DNA of 64,000 nt from Plantibacter sp. PA-3-X8 (GTDB lineage: Bacteria > Actinomycetota > Actinomycetes > Actinomycetales > Microbacteriaceae). The DNA lies in the NCBI RefSeq assembly GCF_003856975.1, contig NZ_CP033107.1, forward strand, positions 2,604,001-2,668,000, given 5' to 3'. The translations under genes were made by a program, and so were the position numbers. Positions 26,940 through 35,360 of this stretch are shown here, piece by piece (positions within the stretch are counted from its first letter, which is position 1; every line of letters begins with the position of its first letter). The notes under the pieces were generated by a model. It did no database searches, was not told where the DNA came from, and was given only the letters and a program-made list of their open reading frames with translations.

Positions 26940-29144
26940 GTGTCGACCAGAGCCGCCTCCGGCCGCGTGAGAGCCGACCTCCAAGGCCTTCGCGCCGTGG
27001 CGGTCTCGCTCGTCCTGGTGTTCCATCTCTGGCCGGGGCTCGTGCCGGGCGGGTTCGTCGGCGTCGACGTGTTCTTCGCGATCTCCGGGTTCCTCATCAC
27101 GGCGCACCTCCTCGCCGAGGTCGAGCGATCCGGTTCGGTCCGACTCGGGCGGTTCTGGGCCCGGCGCGCACGACGGCTGCTCCCCGCTGCGCTCACCGTC
27201 CTCACCGCGACCCTCGTCGCGAGCTGGTACCTCGCACCGCTCGGGGACCTGCCCCGGTTCCTGCGCGAGATCGCGTGGTCGGGCCTGTACATCGAGAACT
27301 GGGCGCTCGCCGGATCCGCGATCGACTACCTCGCGGCAGAGGACGCTCCGTCGCCCGTGCAGCACTTCTGGTCGCTGTCGGTCGAGGAGCAGTTCTACCT
27401 CGTCTGGCCGATCCTGGTCCTCGTCGCCGGCTGGCTCGCCGTGCGGTTCGCCCGACGCTCGGCCGCGCCGTCGGTACGGCGTCGGGGCGTCGCGATCGCG
27501 ATCGGACTCGTCTGCATCGCGTCGGCCGCCTGGTCGGTCGTCTTCACCGCGCAAGACCCGTCCCCGGCCTACTTCGCGACGACGACGAGGGCCTGGGAGT
27601 TCGCCGCCGGCGGACTGACGGCGATCCTGGTGGCCGAGGGAGCCCGGCGCGGGTGGGCGCTGCGGGCGGGTGCGCGCACGGTCGTCGCCTGGCTCGGGTT
27701 CGCCGCGATCGGGGCGGCTGCCGTCTGGTTTTCGGGGGAGACGCCCTTCCCGGCGTTGACCGCGGCGCTGCCGGTGGGCGGGACGATCGCCGTGATCGCG
27801 GCCTGGGCCCCGGACGTCCGGTGGTCGCCGACCGCGCTGCTCGCCCGGGCGCCGATCCAGTGGCTCGGCGACCGCTCCTACGCGGTCTACCTCTGGCACT
27901 GGCCCCTCATCGTGTTCGGCGGGATCGTGCTCGCTCGGTCGGCCTCCATCCCCGAGCAGCTCGTCCTCCTCGTCATCACGGGCGTCCTCGCGGAGGTGAC
28001 GACGCGGTTCGTGGAGCGCCCGATCCGGTTCGGGCGGATGGCCGGTTGGCAGCCACGACGGGTCATCAGCGCGACCGCCCTCGCGATGAGCGTCCTGTTG
28101 GTCGCCTCGATCGGGGTGCTCCCCGGTGCCGAGGCGCGCATCGCGGCCGAACAGCAGCGCATCGAGACCCTGGTCGCGACCCCGTCGAACTGCCTCGGTG
28201 CCGCGGAGCTCGTCGATGCTGCAGCGTGTCCGCGGGACGACGGAGCGTCATCGGACGGCAGGGAAGGCTCCGGTGGCGAGACCTCGCGCGACGGTTCCTC
28301 GGCGTCTCCCGGGGACGAGACCCGCGGGGTCGTCATTCCCGACGCGTCGCTCGCCGACCTGCCGCCGGACCGCTGCATCACCGACATCCGGGCTGCCGCG
28401 TTCGAGGTCTGCGCCTACGGTGCCAGCGCGGAGCAGGCGACGAGGACGGTGGCGCTCATGGGCGACTCCCACGCCGAGCAGTGGTTGCCGGCGTTCGCGA
28501 CGGCTGCCGAGACGAACGGGTGGCGGCTCCTCGTCGCGGCGAAGAGCTCCTGCCCGTTCAGCGACGCCGAGCGCACGGAGCCCGGGACGAGCGCGGCGGT
28601 GCTCGCCGAGATGCGCGCCGGGTGCCTGAGCTGGAACCGCGACGCCCTCGAGCTGCTGCAGGACGAACCGGAGATCGACACGCTCGTTGTCTCGGCGCGC
28701 GCACGCAACCCGGTCGTCGCCGAGGGGGACCGCGACTGGCGGGAGGTGGCCGCAGAAGCCTATGCGGAGCGCTGGGCGCTCGTGCCAGCGACGATCGAGC
28801 AGATCGTCGTCCTGCGTGACACCCCGACGATGTCTGACGACGTGCTGGAGTGCGTCCGCGACGACGCTGATCCGGAGGACGGGTGCGCCCGGGACCGGAG
28901 CGACGCGCTCACGGAGGATCCGCAGTACGAGGCCGCACTCGCGAGCACCGACCCACGGGTCCGCGCCGTCGACCTCTCGGACGCCCTGTGCGCGTCCGAT
29001 CGGTGCTCGCCGGTCATCGGTGGTGTCCTCGCGTACCGCGATCACCACCACCTGAGCTGGGTGTACGCCGAGACCCTCGCGCCCGTCGTCCAGGCGGTGC
29101 TGGACCGGATCCCGACGCCGGAGTCAGGCGCCGTCGCGCCCTGA
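26940..29144 (+). CDS. Membrane O-acyltransferase with C-terminal SGNH domain (OafA/YrhL type)
   Basis: 734-residue envelope enzyme. The N-terminal half is an acyltransferase-3 domain with about ten membrane helices and the family motifs VFHLWPGLVPGGFVGVDVFF (histidine near 24) and FWSLSVEEQFYLVWP. A serine/glycine-rich linker near 430-460 leads to an extracytoplasmic SGNH domain with GDSHAEQW and the late D-x-x-H-type motif in YRDHHHLSW. Such fusions O-acetylate cell-wall glycans, exopolysaccharides or teichoic-type polymers. The target here is unknown. The stop overlaps the convergent ABC gene by 21 bp. Confidence 0.92.
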   Translation: MSTRAASGRVRADLQGLRAVAVSLVLVFHLWPGLVPGGFVGVDVFFAISGFLITAHLLAEVERSGSVRLGRFWARRARRLLPAALTVLTATLVASWYLAPLGDLPRFLREIAWSGLYIENWALAGSAIDYLAAEDAPSPVQHFWSLSVEEQFYLVWPILVLVAGWLAVRFARRSAAPSVRRRGVAIAIGLVCIASAAWSVVFTAQDPSPAYFATTTRAWEFAAGGLTAILVAEGARRGWALRAGARTVVAWLGFAAIGAAAVWFSGETPFPALTAALPVGGTIAVIAAWAPDVRWSPTALLARAPIQWLGDRSYAVYLWHWPLIVFGGIVLARSASIPEQLVLLVITGVLAEVTTRFVERPIRFGRMAGWQPRRVISATALAMSVLLVASIGVLPGAEARIAAEQQRIETLVATPSNCLGAAELVDAAACPRDDGASSDGREGSGGETSRDGSSASPGDETRGVVIPDASLADLPPDRCITDIRAAAFEVCAYGASAEQATRTVALMGDSHAEQWLPAFATAAETNGWRLLVAAKSSCPFSDAERTEPGTSAAVLAEMRAGCLSWNRDALELLQDEPEIDTLVVSARARNPVVAEGDRDWREVAAEAYAERWALVPATIEQIVVLRDTPTMSDDVLECVRDDADPEDGCARDRSDALTEDPQYEAALASTDPRVRAVDLSDALCASDRCSPVIGGVLAYRDHHHLSWVYAETLAPVVQAVLDRIPTPESGAVAP

Positions 29145-30797
29145 TGCCGCACCGGGCGCGATGAGGCGCGGAGCGTCGGCTGCGAGTCGGGCGGTGTAGG
29201 GGTGGGCCGGGGCGGTGAAGACCTGCTCGGCGTCGCCATGCTCGACCACCCGCCCGTGCTGCATCACGGCGACCCGGTCGCTCATGTGCCGGATGACGCC
29301 GAGGTCGTGGGAGATCAACAGGTAGCTCAGGCCGTGGCGTCGCTGCAGCTCGTCGAGGAGGTCCAGGATCCTGGCCTGGACGGTGACGTCGAGCGCGGAG
29401 ACGGGTTCGTCGAGGATGAGCGTCGACGGTCGACTCGCGAGTGCCCGCGCGATCGCCACGCGTTGCCGCTGCCCGCCGGAGAGGGTCCGCGGGCGCGCGC
29501 GAGCCAGCGAGGGATGGAGGCCGACGTCCTCGAGGAGACGGGTGATGTCGCGAGGTGCGACTTCGCGTCCATGAACGGCGTCGGCGAGGATGGCGTCGAC
29601 GCGCCAGCGTGGATCGAACGAGCTCAGCGGATCCTGCGAGACCCAGCCCAGACGGTTCCGTCGTGGACGACGCGCTCGCTCATGGAGCTCCGACCATGGT
29701 TCGCCCTCGAGGAGCACCGTTCCCGACTGTGGCGCGGTGAGGCCGAGTGCGATGCGGGCGAGGGTGGTCTTGCCCGAACCGGACTCGCCGACCACGCCCA
29801 GGGTCGTCCCCGGTTCCAGGCGGAGCGAGACGTCGTCGACCGCCAGGATCGCCGAGGCGCCGCGGCCACGCTCGAAGCTGCGGGAGACGGATCGGAACTC
29901 GAGCGCGGGTGCGTCCGATCGGTCCTGCGTCGTCGGGCGGGTGCGCGTCGCCGGCTGTTCGGCCACCGGTGCCGCGTCGACCGGCTGGTCTGCGCTGAGG
30001 CGTGTCCCTCGAGCGCGGTCGGTGGGGACCGCGGCGATGAGGGCCCGGGTGTACGGGTGTGTCGGCCTGGTCAGCAGCTGTTCGGCCGGCCCCTGCTCGA
30101 CGACGACACCGTGCTGCATCACGACGAGGTGGTCGGCGATCGACGAGACGACGGCGAGGTCGTGGCTGATCAGGAGGAGGCCCGCCCCGCGTCGCTTGAC
30201 GTCGTCGAGGAGGCCGATGACACGTGCTTGGACGGTGACGTCGAGCGCGGTCGTCGGTTCGTCGGCGATGAGGAGGTCGGGGTCCAGTGCGATCGCCGAC
30301 GCGATGAGCGCGCGCTGACGGAGTCCGCCGGAGAGTTCGCCGGAACGTTGGCCGATGCGGGAAGCCGGGTCGGGCATGCCGACGGAGTCGAGGAGTTCGA
30401 GCACCCGCCGGGTGCGGGCGGTCCGGTCGAGGTCGGTGCCGAGTCGGAGTGCGTCGTCGATCTCGCGCCCGATCGGTCGCAAGGGGTCGAGCGACACGAG
30501 GGCGTCCTGGAGGACGAGTCCGATGCGACGCCCGCGCAGGCGTCGCCAGGCCGATGCTCCGAGTCCGCGGAGGTCGGTGCCGTCGAAGTCGAGTCGAGTG
30601 GCCGTCACCCGCGCAGATGCGCCGGCGAGGCCCAGGAGCGATCTGGCGGTCACGCTCTTGCCGGAGCCCGACTCGCCGACGATCGCGACGCAGGTGCCGC
30701 GCTCGACCTGGAAGGAGACGCCGGAGACGACGGCGTCCCCGCTGTCGAATCCGACCGTCAGTGCTTCCACCTGGAGCAGTGGACTGGTGTCGCTCAT
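29124..30797 (-). CDS. ABC importer ATPase with two fused nucleotide-binding domains (DppD-DppF type)
   Basis: Cytoplasmic ATPase of 557 residues with two full cassettes. The first has Walker A GESGSGKS near residue 40, signature LSGGLRQR and Walker B LLIADEP; the second has Walker A GESGSGKT near 325, signature LSGGQRQR and Walker B LILDEP. Each is followed by the oligopeptide-type C-terminal extension (HPYTRAL, HPYTARL). It powers the permease pair encoded upstream. The ATG at 30797 overlaps the permease stop in ATGA, which decides the start. Confidence 0.95.
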   Translation of the reverse strand: MSDTSPLLQVEALTVGFDSGDAVVSGVSFQVERGTCVAIVGESGSGKSVTARSLLGLAGASARVTATRLDFDGTDLRGLGASAWRRLRGRRIGLVLQDALVSLDPLRPIGREIDDALRLGTDLDRTARTRRVLELLDSVGMPDPASRIGQRSGELSGGLRQRALIASAIALDPDLLIADEPTTALDVTVQARVIGLLDDVKRRGAGLLLISHDLAVVSSIADHLVVMQHGVVVEQGPAEQLLTRPTHPYTRALIAAVPTDRARGTRLSADQPVDAAPVAEQPATRTRPTTQDRSDAPALEFRSVSRSFERGRGASAILAVDDVSLRLEPGTTLGVVGESGSGKTTLARIALGLTAPQSGTVLLEGEPWSELHERARRPRRNRLGWVSQDPLSSFDPRWRVDAILADAVHGREVAPRDITRLLEDVGLHPSLARARPRTLSGGQRQRVAIARALASRPSTLILDEPVSALDVTVQARILDLLDELQRRHGLSYLLISHDLGVIRHMSDRVAVMQHGRVVEHGDAEQVFTAPAHPYTARLAADAPRLIAPGAASGRDGA

Positions 30798-31672
30798 CGG
30801 CCATCCTCCCGAGATCGGCGCTGGAGACCCCGGCCGAGGACCGTGGTGGACAGGGCGGTCGCGACGATCATCAGACCCGGGAACGCCGTGAGCCACCACG
30901 CCGTCGCGAGGTAGGTTCGTGCTGCGGCGAGCATGGCACCCCATTCCGGCGCGGGTGGTTGCGCCCCGAGCCCGAGGTAGCTCAGGGCGGACGCCCAGAC
31001 GACCGCCTGTCCGATGCCGAGGGTCGCGAGGACGAACAGCGGGGCGACGGCGTTCGGGAGGATGTGTCGGAACAGGATCCGGGCCGGCCCGTGCCCGAGC
31101 ACTCGCGCGGCCTCGACGAAGTCGGAGGAGCGGACCTGGAGCAGCTGACCGCGGATGAGGCGCGCATAGCCCGGCGCCGTCGACAGGCCGACCGCGATCG
31201 TCGCCGTGACGGGACCGGGCCCCGCGATGACGATCACGAGGAGCGCGAGCAACAGGCCGGGGAACGCGAAGAGCACTTCGAGGACGCGTCCTACGGCGAA
31301 GTCCGCGATCCGCCCGCCGACTGCGGCGATCGTCGCGAGGACTGCTCCGAGGATCAGTCCGATGGCCGTCGCGGCGACGCCGATGAGGAGCGAGGTCCCC
31401 GCACCGTGCACGACCCGGCTCCAGACGTCACGGCCGGACTCGTCCGTGCCGAACCAGTGCGTGAGGGAGGGCGGCGAGAACGCGGCCCGCGGGTCGACCG
31501 CCGTCGGTGACGCTGTCGCGAACAGCTGGGGGGCGAGCGCACAGCCGAGCAGGAACAGCACCACTACAGCAGCGACGATCTCGGGTGCGCCGAATCCCGA
31601 CGACCGGCGCCATCCGCGGCGGACCCGGGCGTCGGCGCTTCCGGACGCCGGCGTGATCGCGAGCCCGCTCAT
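30794..31672 (-). CDS. ABC importer permease, DppC type
   Basis: Inner-membrane permease of 292 residues. The first membrane helix is near residue 30, then the periplasmic stretch HWFGTDESGRDVWSRV typical of OppC/DppC, then five helices with the EAA loop (EAARVLGHGPARILFRHILP) that contacts the ATPase. The ATG at 31672 overlaps the upstream permease stop in ATGA. Part of the 32.6-29.1 kb importer operon. Confidence 0.95.
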   Translation of the reverse strand: MSGLAITPASGSADARVRRGWRRSSGFGAPEIVAAVVVLFLLGCALAPQLFATASPTAVDPRAAFSPPSLTHWFGTDESGRDVWSRVVHGAGTSLLIGVAATAIGLILGAVLATIAAVGGRIADFAVGRVLEVLFAFPGLLLALLVIVIAGPGPVTATIAVGLSTAPGYARLIRGQLLQVRSSDFVEAARVLGHGPARILFRHILPNAVAPLFVLATLGIGQAVVWASALSYLGLGAQPPAPEWGAMLAAARTYLATAWWLTAFPGLMIVATALSTTVLGRGLQRRSREDGR

Positions 31673-32646
31673 GAACCGGACCGCCGGATCCGGTCGCGTG
31701 GGTCGAGCAGCTCCGCCGCGAGGTCCGCGAGGAACATGACGACGACGTACGCCACCGCCGAGCTCAACACCACGCCGGTGACCACCGGGACATCGCGGAC
31801 GGTCACCGCCTGGAGCAGCGTCCGCCCGAGGCCAGGCCGGGCGAAGATGGTCTCCACCACCACCGCGCCGCTGATGAGGTACCCGAAGGCCCATCCCGAC
31901 AGGTTGACCGCGGGCACGGCGGCGTGGCGTAGGCCGTGTCTGAGCAGGAGGCCGGTGGTCGATTCACCACGGGCGGCCGCGGAGACGGCGAACGGTGCGC
32001 TCCCCGCGTCGAGCAACGGTTCCCGCATCACCTGGGCCAGGAACCCGGCGACCGGGATGGCCAGGGTCAGCACCGGGAGGATGAGACCGACCGCATCACC
32101 CGTGCTCACCGGAGGGAGCCATCCGAGCCAGGTGCTGAAGAGTGTGATGAGGACGGTCGCGAGCCAGAACTGGGGGAGCGACGCCGCCACGAGCTCGACG
32201 GCCGATCCGAGGGCCGCGGACACCCGCCCACCACGGGTCGACCAGACCGCGAGGCCGAGCGCGAGGAGCCAGGCGACGGCGAGCGACGCCGTCGCCAGTA
32301 CCAGCGTCCCGCCGAGCTGTTCGCCGAGCACCTGGGCCACCGGCGTACGAAGGGACGCCGACTCGCCGAGATCCCCCTGGACCAGTCGGACCAGTTGCGC
32401 GAGGTACTGCACGAGGAGCGGCTGGTCCAGGCCGTACTGCTCGCGCACCCGCTCGAGCGCTTCAGCCGACGCCTGGGAGCCGGGGCCGCCGAGATAGGCC
32501 TGCGCCGGATCGCCGGGGATCAGCCGGACGGCGAAGAAGGTGACCGTCGCGACCGCCCAGAGCACGAACACCGCACCGGCCAGACGCGCCCCGATCCGCC
32601 CGGCCAGGCGGCGGAGGTCGCGTCCAGAGCGGCCGACGGAGCTCAC
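31669..32646 (-). CDS. ABC importer permease, DppB type
   Basis: Inner-membrane permease of 325 residues with six predicted helices. The DppB signature is clear: the first helix, then FFAVRLIPGDPA, then the REQYGLDQPLLVQYL segment, and near the end an AVRDVPVVTGVVLSSAV helix. The EAA-type loop is divergent (ESTTGLLLRHGLRHA). The GTG start overlaps the binding-protein stop in GTGA. Confidence 0.95.
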   Translation of the reverse strand: MSSVGRSGRDLRRLAGRIGARLAGAVFVLWAVATVTFFAVRLIPGDPAQAYLGGPGSQASAEALERVREQYGLDQPLLVQYLAQLVRLVQGDLGESASLRTPVAQVLGEQLGGTLVLATASLAVAWLLALGLAVWSTRGGRVSAALGSAVELVAASLPQFWLATVLITLFSTWLGWLPPVSTGDAVGLILPVLTLAIPVAGFLAQVMREPLLDAGSAPFAVSAAARGESTTGLLLRHGLRHAAVPAVNLSGWAFGYLISGAVVVETIFARPGLGRTLLQAVTVRDVPVVTGVVLSSAVAYVVVMFLADLAAELLDPRDRIRRSGS

Positions 32647-34316
32647 TCCACGAGCCAGGCGTCCCCGAAGACCGGCGTCGACACCGTCGGCAGCGCGCGG
32701 ACGCCCTGCAGCGAGGTGCTCAGCAGGAAGTGGTTCTGCTGGTCGTAGAGCGGCAGGATGTAGTAGCCGTCGAGGATGATCTGCTGCGCCTGCTCGTAGA
32801 GGAACGCCCGCTCCTCGGGATCGAGGGTGTCGCTCGCCTGCTTCAGGATCTCGTCGAGCGCGGGGTCGTCCAATTGGGCGTGGTTCGCGAAGTAGCCGCT
32901 CGGCGCCGGGACGATGCCCGAGGAGTCGTAGAGCACGCGGAGCACGTCCGGTCCCACCTTCGTGTACGGGGCGCTGACGGCCTCGTAGGCGTTGGAGCCG
33001 AGTGCCTCGTACCAGCTCGAGAGATCGAGCAGCTCGAGCTGCACGTCGAAGCCGGCGTCACCGGCTCCGGCCTGGATCTGCTCGAAGAGCGACTGCTCGG
33101 CCGGGATCGACTGGTTCGTGCTGACGGGGAACCGCACGGTCAGCCGGACGCCGTCCTTCGTCCGCACGCCGTCCTCGTCCTTCTCGGTCCAGCCTGCCTC
33201 GTCCAGGAGCTTGTTCGCGGCATCGAGGTCGTAGCCGAACAGGCTCTCGTCGGAGTAGGCGGTGGCCTCGGCACTCGACAGCGGCGAGTAGGAACGCTTC
33301 GCCGTGCCGAAGAACAGTGACTCGATGCCGGCGTTCACGTCCGTCGACCGCACGAAGGCCTCACGCACGCGCTGGTCGTCGAACGGCGCCTGTCCCGCGT
33401 TCAACTCGATCCGGTTCGAGGCACCGGGGCGCGGTGCGTCCAGGTCGACGATCGTCTTCGAGTCCTTCGCCTGCGCGATCGTGTCGGGCTGCGCGTTGTC
33501 GATGATGTCGACGTCGCCGCTCTGGAGCGCCGCGAAGCGCGACGCGGAGTCGGGGATGAAGCGCCACGTGATGCCGTCGAGGTACGCCGGCCCGTCGTTC
33601 GCGGCGTCGCCCGGTGCCGAGTCGTAGGCGTCGTTCCGGACGAGCGAGACGTGATCCTGCTTCACCCACTCGTCGACGACGAACGGTCCGGTACCGACCG
33701 GCGCATCGCAGTTCGCAGCCTCACCGCGGGCGATCCCCGTCGGGGACTCCATCGCCGTCCACGGCTGCGACAACGACTCCAGGAGCGCGCTGTCGGGAGC
33801 GGAGAGGATGAACCGGGCCGTCGTGGCGTCGACCGCCTCGACCGACGCGACCTTACCCACCGCGAGGTAGCCCGTGGACGACTTCGTCGCCGGGTCCTGC
33901 AGATGCTCGATGTTCGCCTTGACCGCTGCCGCGTCGAACGGGGTGCCGTCGGTGAACGTCACGTCCGACCGCAGCGTGAACTCCCAGGTCAGACCGTCCT
34001 CCGACGTCGTCCAGGACTCGGCGAGCCACGGGATGATCTCACCCTTCGCGTCTCGGGAGACGAGCGGCTCGAGGAACTGTGCACTCAACAGGGCCTGCGG
34101 GTAGTTGCCGCCGACGTGCGGATCGAGACACGTGGGCTCGGCGTCCCCGCTGGCGTAGACGAGGGTCCCACCGGCCTTCGGCGTGCTCGACGCGGCCGGC
34201 GTCCCCGGTGCACACGCTGCGAGCAGGACCGCGAGCGGAACGAGCGCCGCGGCGACGCGCAACGGACGACGCGAGGACGCAGGGCGTCGACGGGCAGGGG
34301 AGGGGGATGCGGGCAC
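32643..34316 (-). CDS. ABC importer substrate-binding lipoprotein (SBP_bac_5, peptide/nickel type)
   Basis: Secreted solute-binding lipoprotein of 557 residues. The signal peptide has a basic start, a hydrophobic core and lipobox LLAAC, giving Cys35 as the lipidated residue. The SBP_bac_5 signature (LDPHVGGNYPQALLSAQFLE, then PWLAESW and FTLRSDVTFTDGTPFDA) places it with peptide, nickel or opine binders; the ligand cannot be read. The GTG at 34316 is chosen over the open frame further up because it has GGAG 5 nt upstream and starts the signal peptide. First gene of the importer operon, divergent from a TetR gene. Confidence 0.94.
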   Translation of the reverse strand: MPASPSPARRRPASSRRPLRVAAALVPLAVLLAACAPGTPAASSTPKAGGTLVYASGDAEPTCLDPHVGGNYPQALLSAQFLEPLVSRDAKGEIIPWLAESWTTSEDGLTWEFTLRSDVTFTDGTPFDAAAVKANIEHLQDPATKSSTGYLAVGKVASVEAVDATTARFILSAPDSALLESLSQPWTAMESPTGIARGEAANCDAPVGTGPFVVDEWVKQDHVSLVRNDAYDSAPGDAANDGPAYLDGITWRFIPDSASRFAALQSGDVDIIDNAQPDTIAQAKDSKTIVDLDAPRPGASNRIELNAGQAPFDDQRVREAFVRSTDVNAGIESLFFGTAKRSYSPLSSAEATAYSDESLFGYDLDAANKLLDEAGWTEKDEDGVRTKDGVRLTVRFPVSTNQSIPAEQSLFEQIQAGAGDAGFDVQLELLDLSSWYEALGSNAYEAVSAPYTKVGPDVLRVLYDSSGIVPAPSGYFANHAQLDDPALDEILKQASDTLDPEERAFLYEQAQQIILDGYYILPLYDQQNHFLLSTSLQGVRALPTVSTPVFGDAWLVE

Positions 34317-34360
34317 AGGGACTCCAGAAGGCGATCGACCGGGTGCTGAGGGCCCGGTGG

Positions 34361-34387
34361 CGGCGTCGGACGAATTATTGGACGCCG
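34361..34387. promoter_or_regulatory. 27-bp palindrome, candidate TetR operator
   Basis: CGGCGTC and GACGCCG are exact inverted copies separated by 13 bp with an AT-rich core (ATTATT), unusual in this GC-rich DNA. It begins about 10 bp downstream of the binding-protein -10 box, where a bound repressor would block transcription. The nearest regulator is the divergent TetR gene. Confidence 0.45.
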
Positions 34388-34397
34388 TCTCGGAACC

Positions 34398-34403
34398 AGC
34401 ATA
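34398..34403 (-). promoter_or_regulatory. -10 box of the ABC importer operon
   Basis: TATGCT on the minus strand, 81 bp before the GTG of the binding-protein gene. It is back-to-back with the TetR -10 box 38 bp away. Confidence 0.45.
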
Positions 34404-34441
34404 GAGCCTCGGCACCACGCCCCGACCCCTCGCACGACGGC

Positions 34442-34447
34442 TAGGCT
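34442..34447 (+). promoter_or_regulatory. -10 box of the TetR gene
   Basis: TAGGCT, 23 bp before the TetR ATG, leaving a short leader with a GGAAGGAG ribosome site. Confidence 0.4.
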
Positions 34448-34470
34448 CACAGGCGGCGGAAGGAGCCCCC

Positions 34471-35121
34471 ATGGCGAGACCACCGGCACGGAACGCCGTC
34501 GGCAGACCCCGACGATCCTCCCGACGCGTCCTCGAGGAGGCGGCCGCCGAACTCTTCCTCGAACAGGGATACCCCGGCACCACCGTCGATCAGATCGCGA
34601 GCCGCGCCGGCGTCAGCCGCAACACCTTCTTCAACTACTTCGGCTCCAAGAGCGACGTCCTCTGGGTCGACGTCGACGCTGCGCTCGCCGGACTCGAACG
34701 GGCGCTCGCCGCAGCCGGGGACGCCCCCGCGACGGATGTCGCCGACGCCATGCCGTCACTGCAAGCCGCGCTCCTGGGCATCGCCGAGGAGCGCTCGAAC
34801 GGCGCCGTGCCCTGGGCGCTCACGCAGATCGAGTTGATGGACACCGCGTGGGAGCTGCAGGCGTCCGGCCTCGAACGTCTGCTGCGTCTCCAAGCCGTGC
34901 TCCGGGTCTCGCTCGCGCGCCTCGCCGTCCGCGCCGACGAGCTGACCATCCGGTCCGCCGCAGCGGCGCTCGCCGGCGCGATCGTCGCCGGCGCCGGGGC
35001 CTGGGCGGCCGCAGGTGTCGGCCGGGGCGAGCTCGGCGACTACCTCCGCCGCGCGATCGCTCCGGTGGTGGACGGGTACGGCCGCGCGCTCGCCCGGATC
35101 GACGGGCCGAGTTCCTCGTAG
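34471..35121 (+). CDS. TetR family transcriptional regulator
   Basis: 216-residue regulator. The N-terminal HTH has the TetR signature (AAELFLEQGYPGTTVDQIA, then SRNTFFNYFGSKSDVLW). The C-terminal ligand domain is alanine-rich and helical, without a recognisable subfamily. It is divergent from the ABC importer, and a palindrome in the importer leader is a plausible operator, so it likely represses the importer. The ATG has a strong GGAAGGAG site. Confidence 0.92.
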   Translation: MARPPARNAVGRPRRSSRRVLEEAAAELFLEQGYPGTTVDQIASRAGVSRNTFFNYFGSKSDVLWVDVDAALAGLERALAAAGDAPATDVADAMPSLQAALLGIAEERSNGAVPWALTQIELMDTAWELQASGLERLLRLQAVLRVSLARLAVRADELTIRSAAAALAGAIVAGAGAWAAAGVGRGELGDYLRRAIAPVVDGYGRALARIDGPSSS

Positions 35122-35152
35122 CCGACCCTCCTCGGAGCCGCTCCGCAGGCTG

Positions 35153-35158
35153 TACGAT
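35153..35158 (+). promoter_or_regulatory. -10 box of the ileS T-box transcript
   Basis: TACGAT just before the start of the T-box structure; transcription would begin near 35165. Confidence 0.4.
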
Positions 35159-35163
35159 GGGAC

Positions 35164-35360
35164 CATCGACATCGATCCGGCCATCACCGGGGAGTCCTCG
35201 GCAGAACAGCGACCGCTCAGCGGGAGCCCAGTAGAACCGAGCGGGTCAGGCCCGTCACAGCCGATGCAGAGCGGCCGTTCCAGCGGAGCGGCAAGCGGGG
35301 TGGTACCGCGTCGGCAACGCCGGCGTCCTCGCAGGACCCACGAGACCTGCCAGGAGAACG
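35164..35360 (+). promoter_or_regulatory. T-box riboswitch controlling ileS
   Basis: The conserved T-box sequence GGGTGGTACCGCG is at 35298-35310; its UGGU-type bulge pairs with the free CCA end of an uncharged tRNA. An AUC isoleucine specifier lies at 35183-35185 in CCATCACCGGGGAG, matching the ultrashort stem I of actinobacterial ileS T-boxes. The ribosome site AGGAG at 35352-35356 lies after the T-box, with no run of U, so control is probably at translation start: uncharged tRNA-Ile frees the site. The exact sequestering pairing was not worked out. Confidence 0.9.

Noticed and set aside
26808..27899. N-terminal extension of valS by about 360 codons
   Set aside because: It overlaps the divergent acyltransferase gene and both promoters; ATG 26807 has a ribosome site and the family start.
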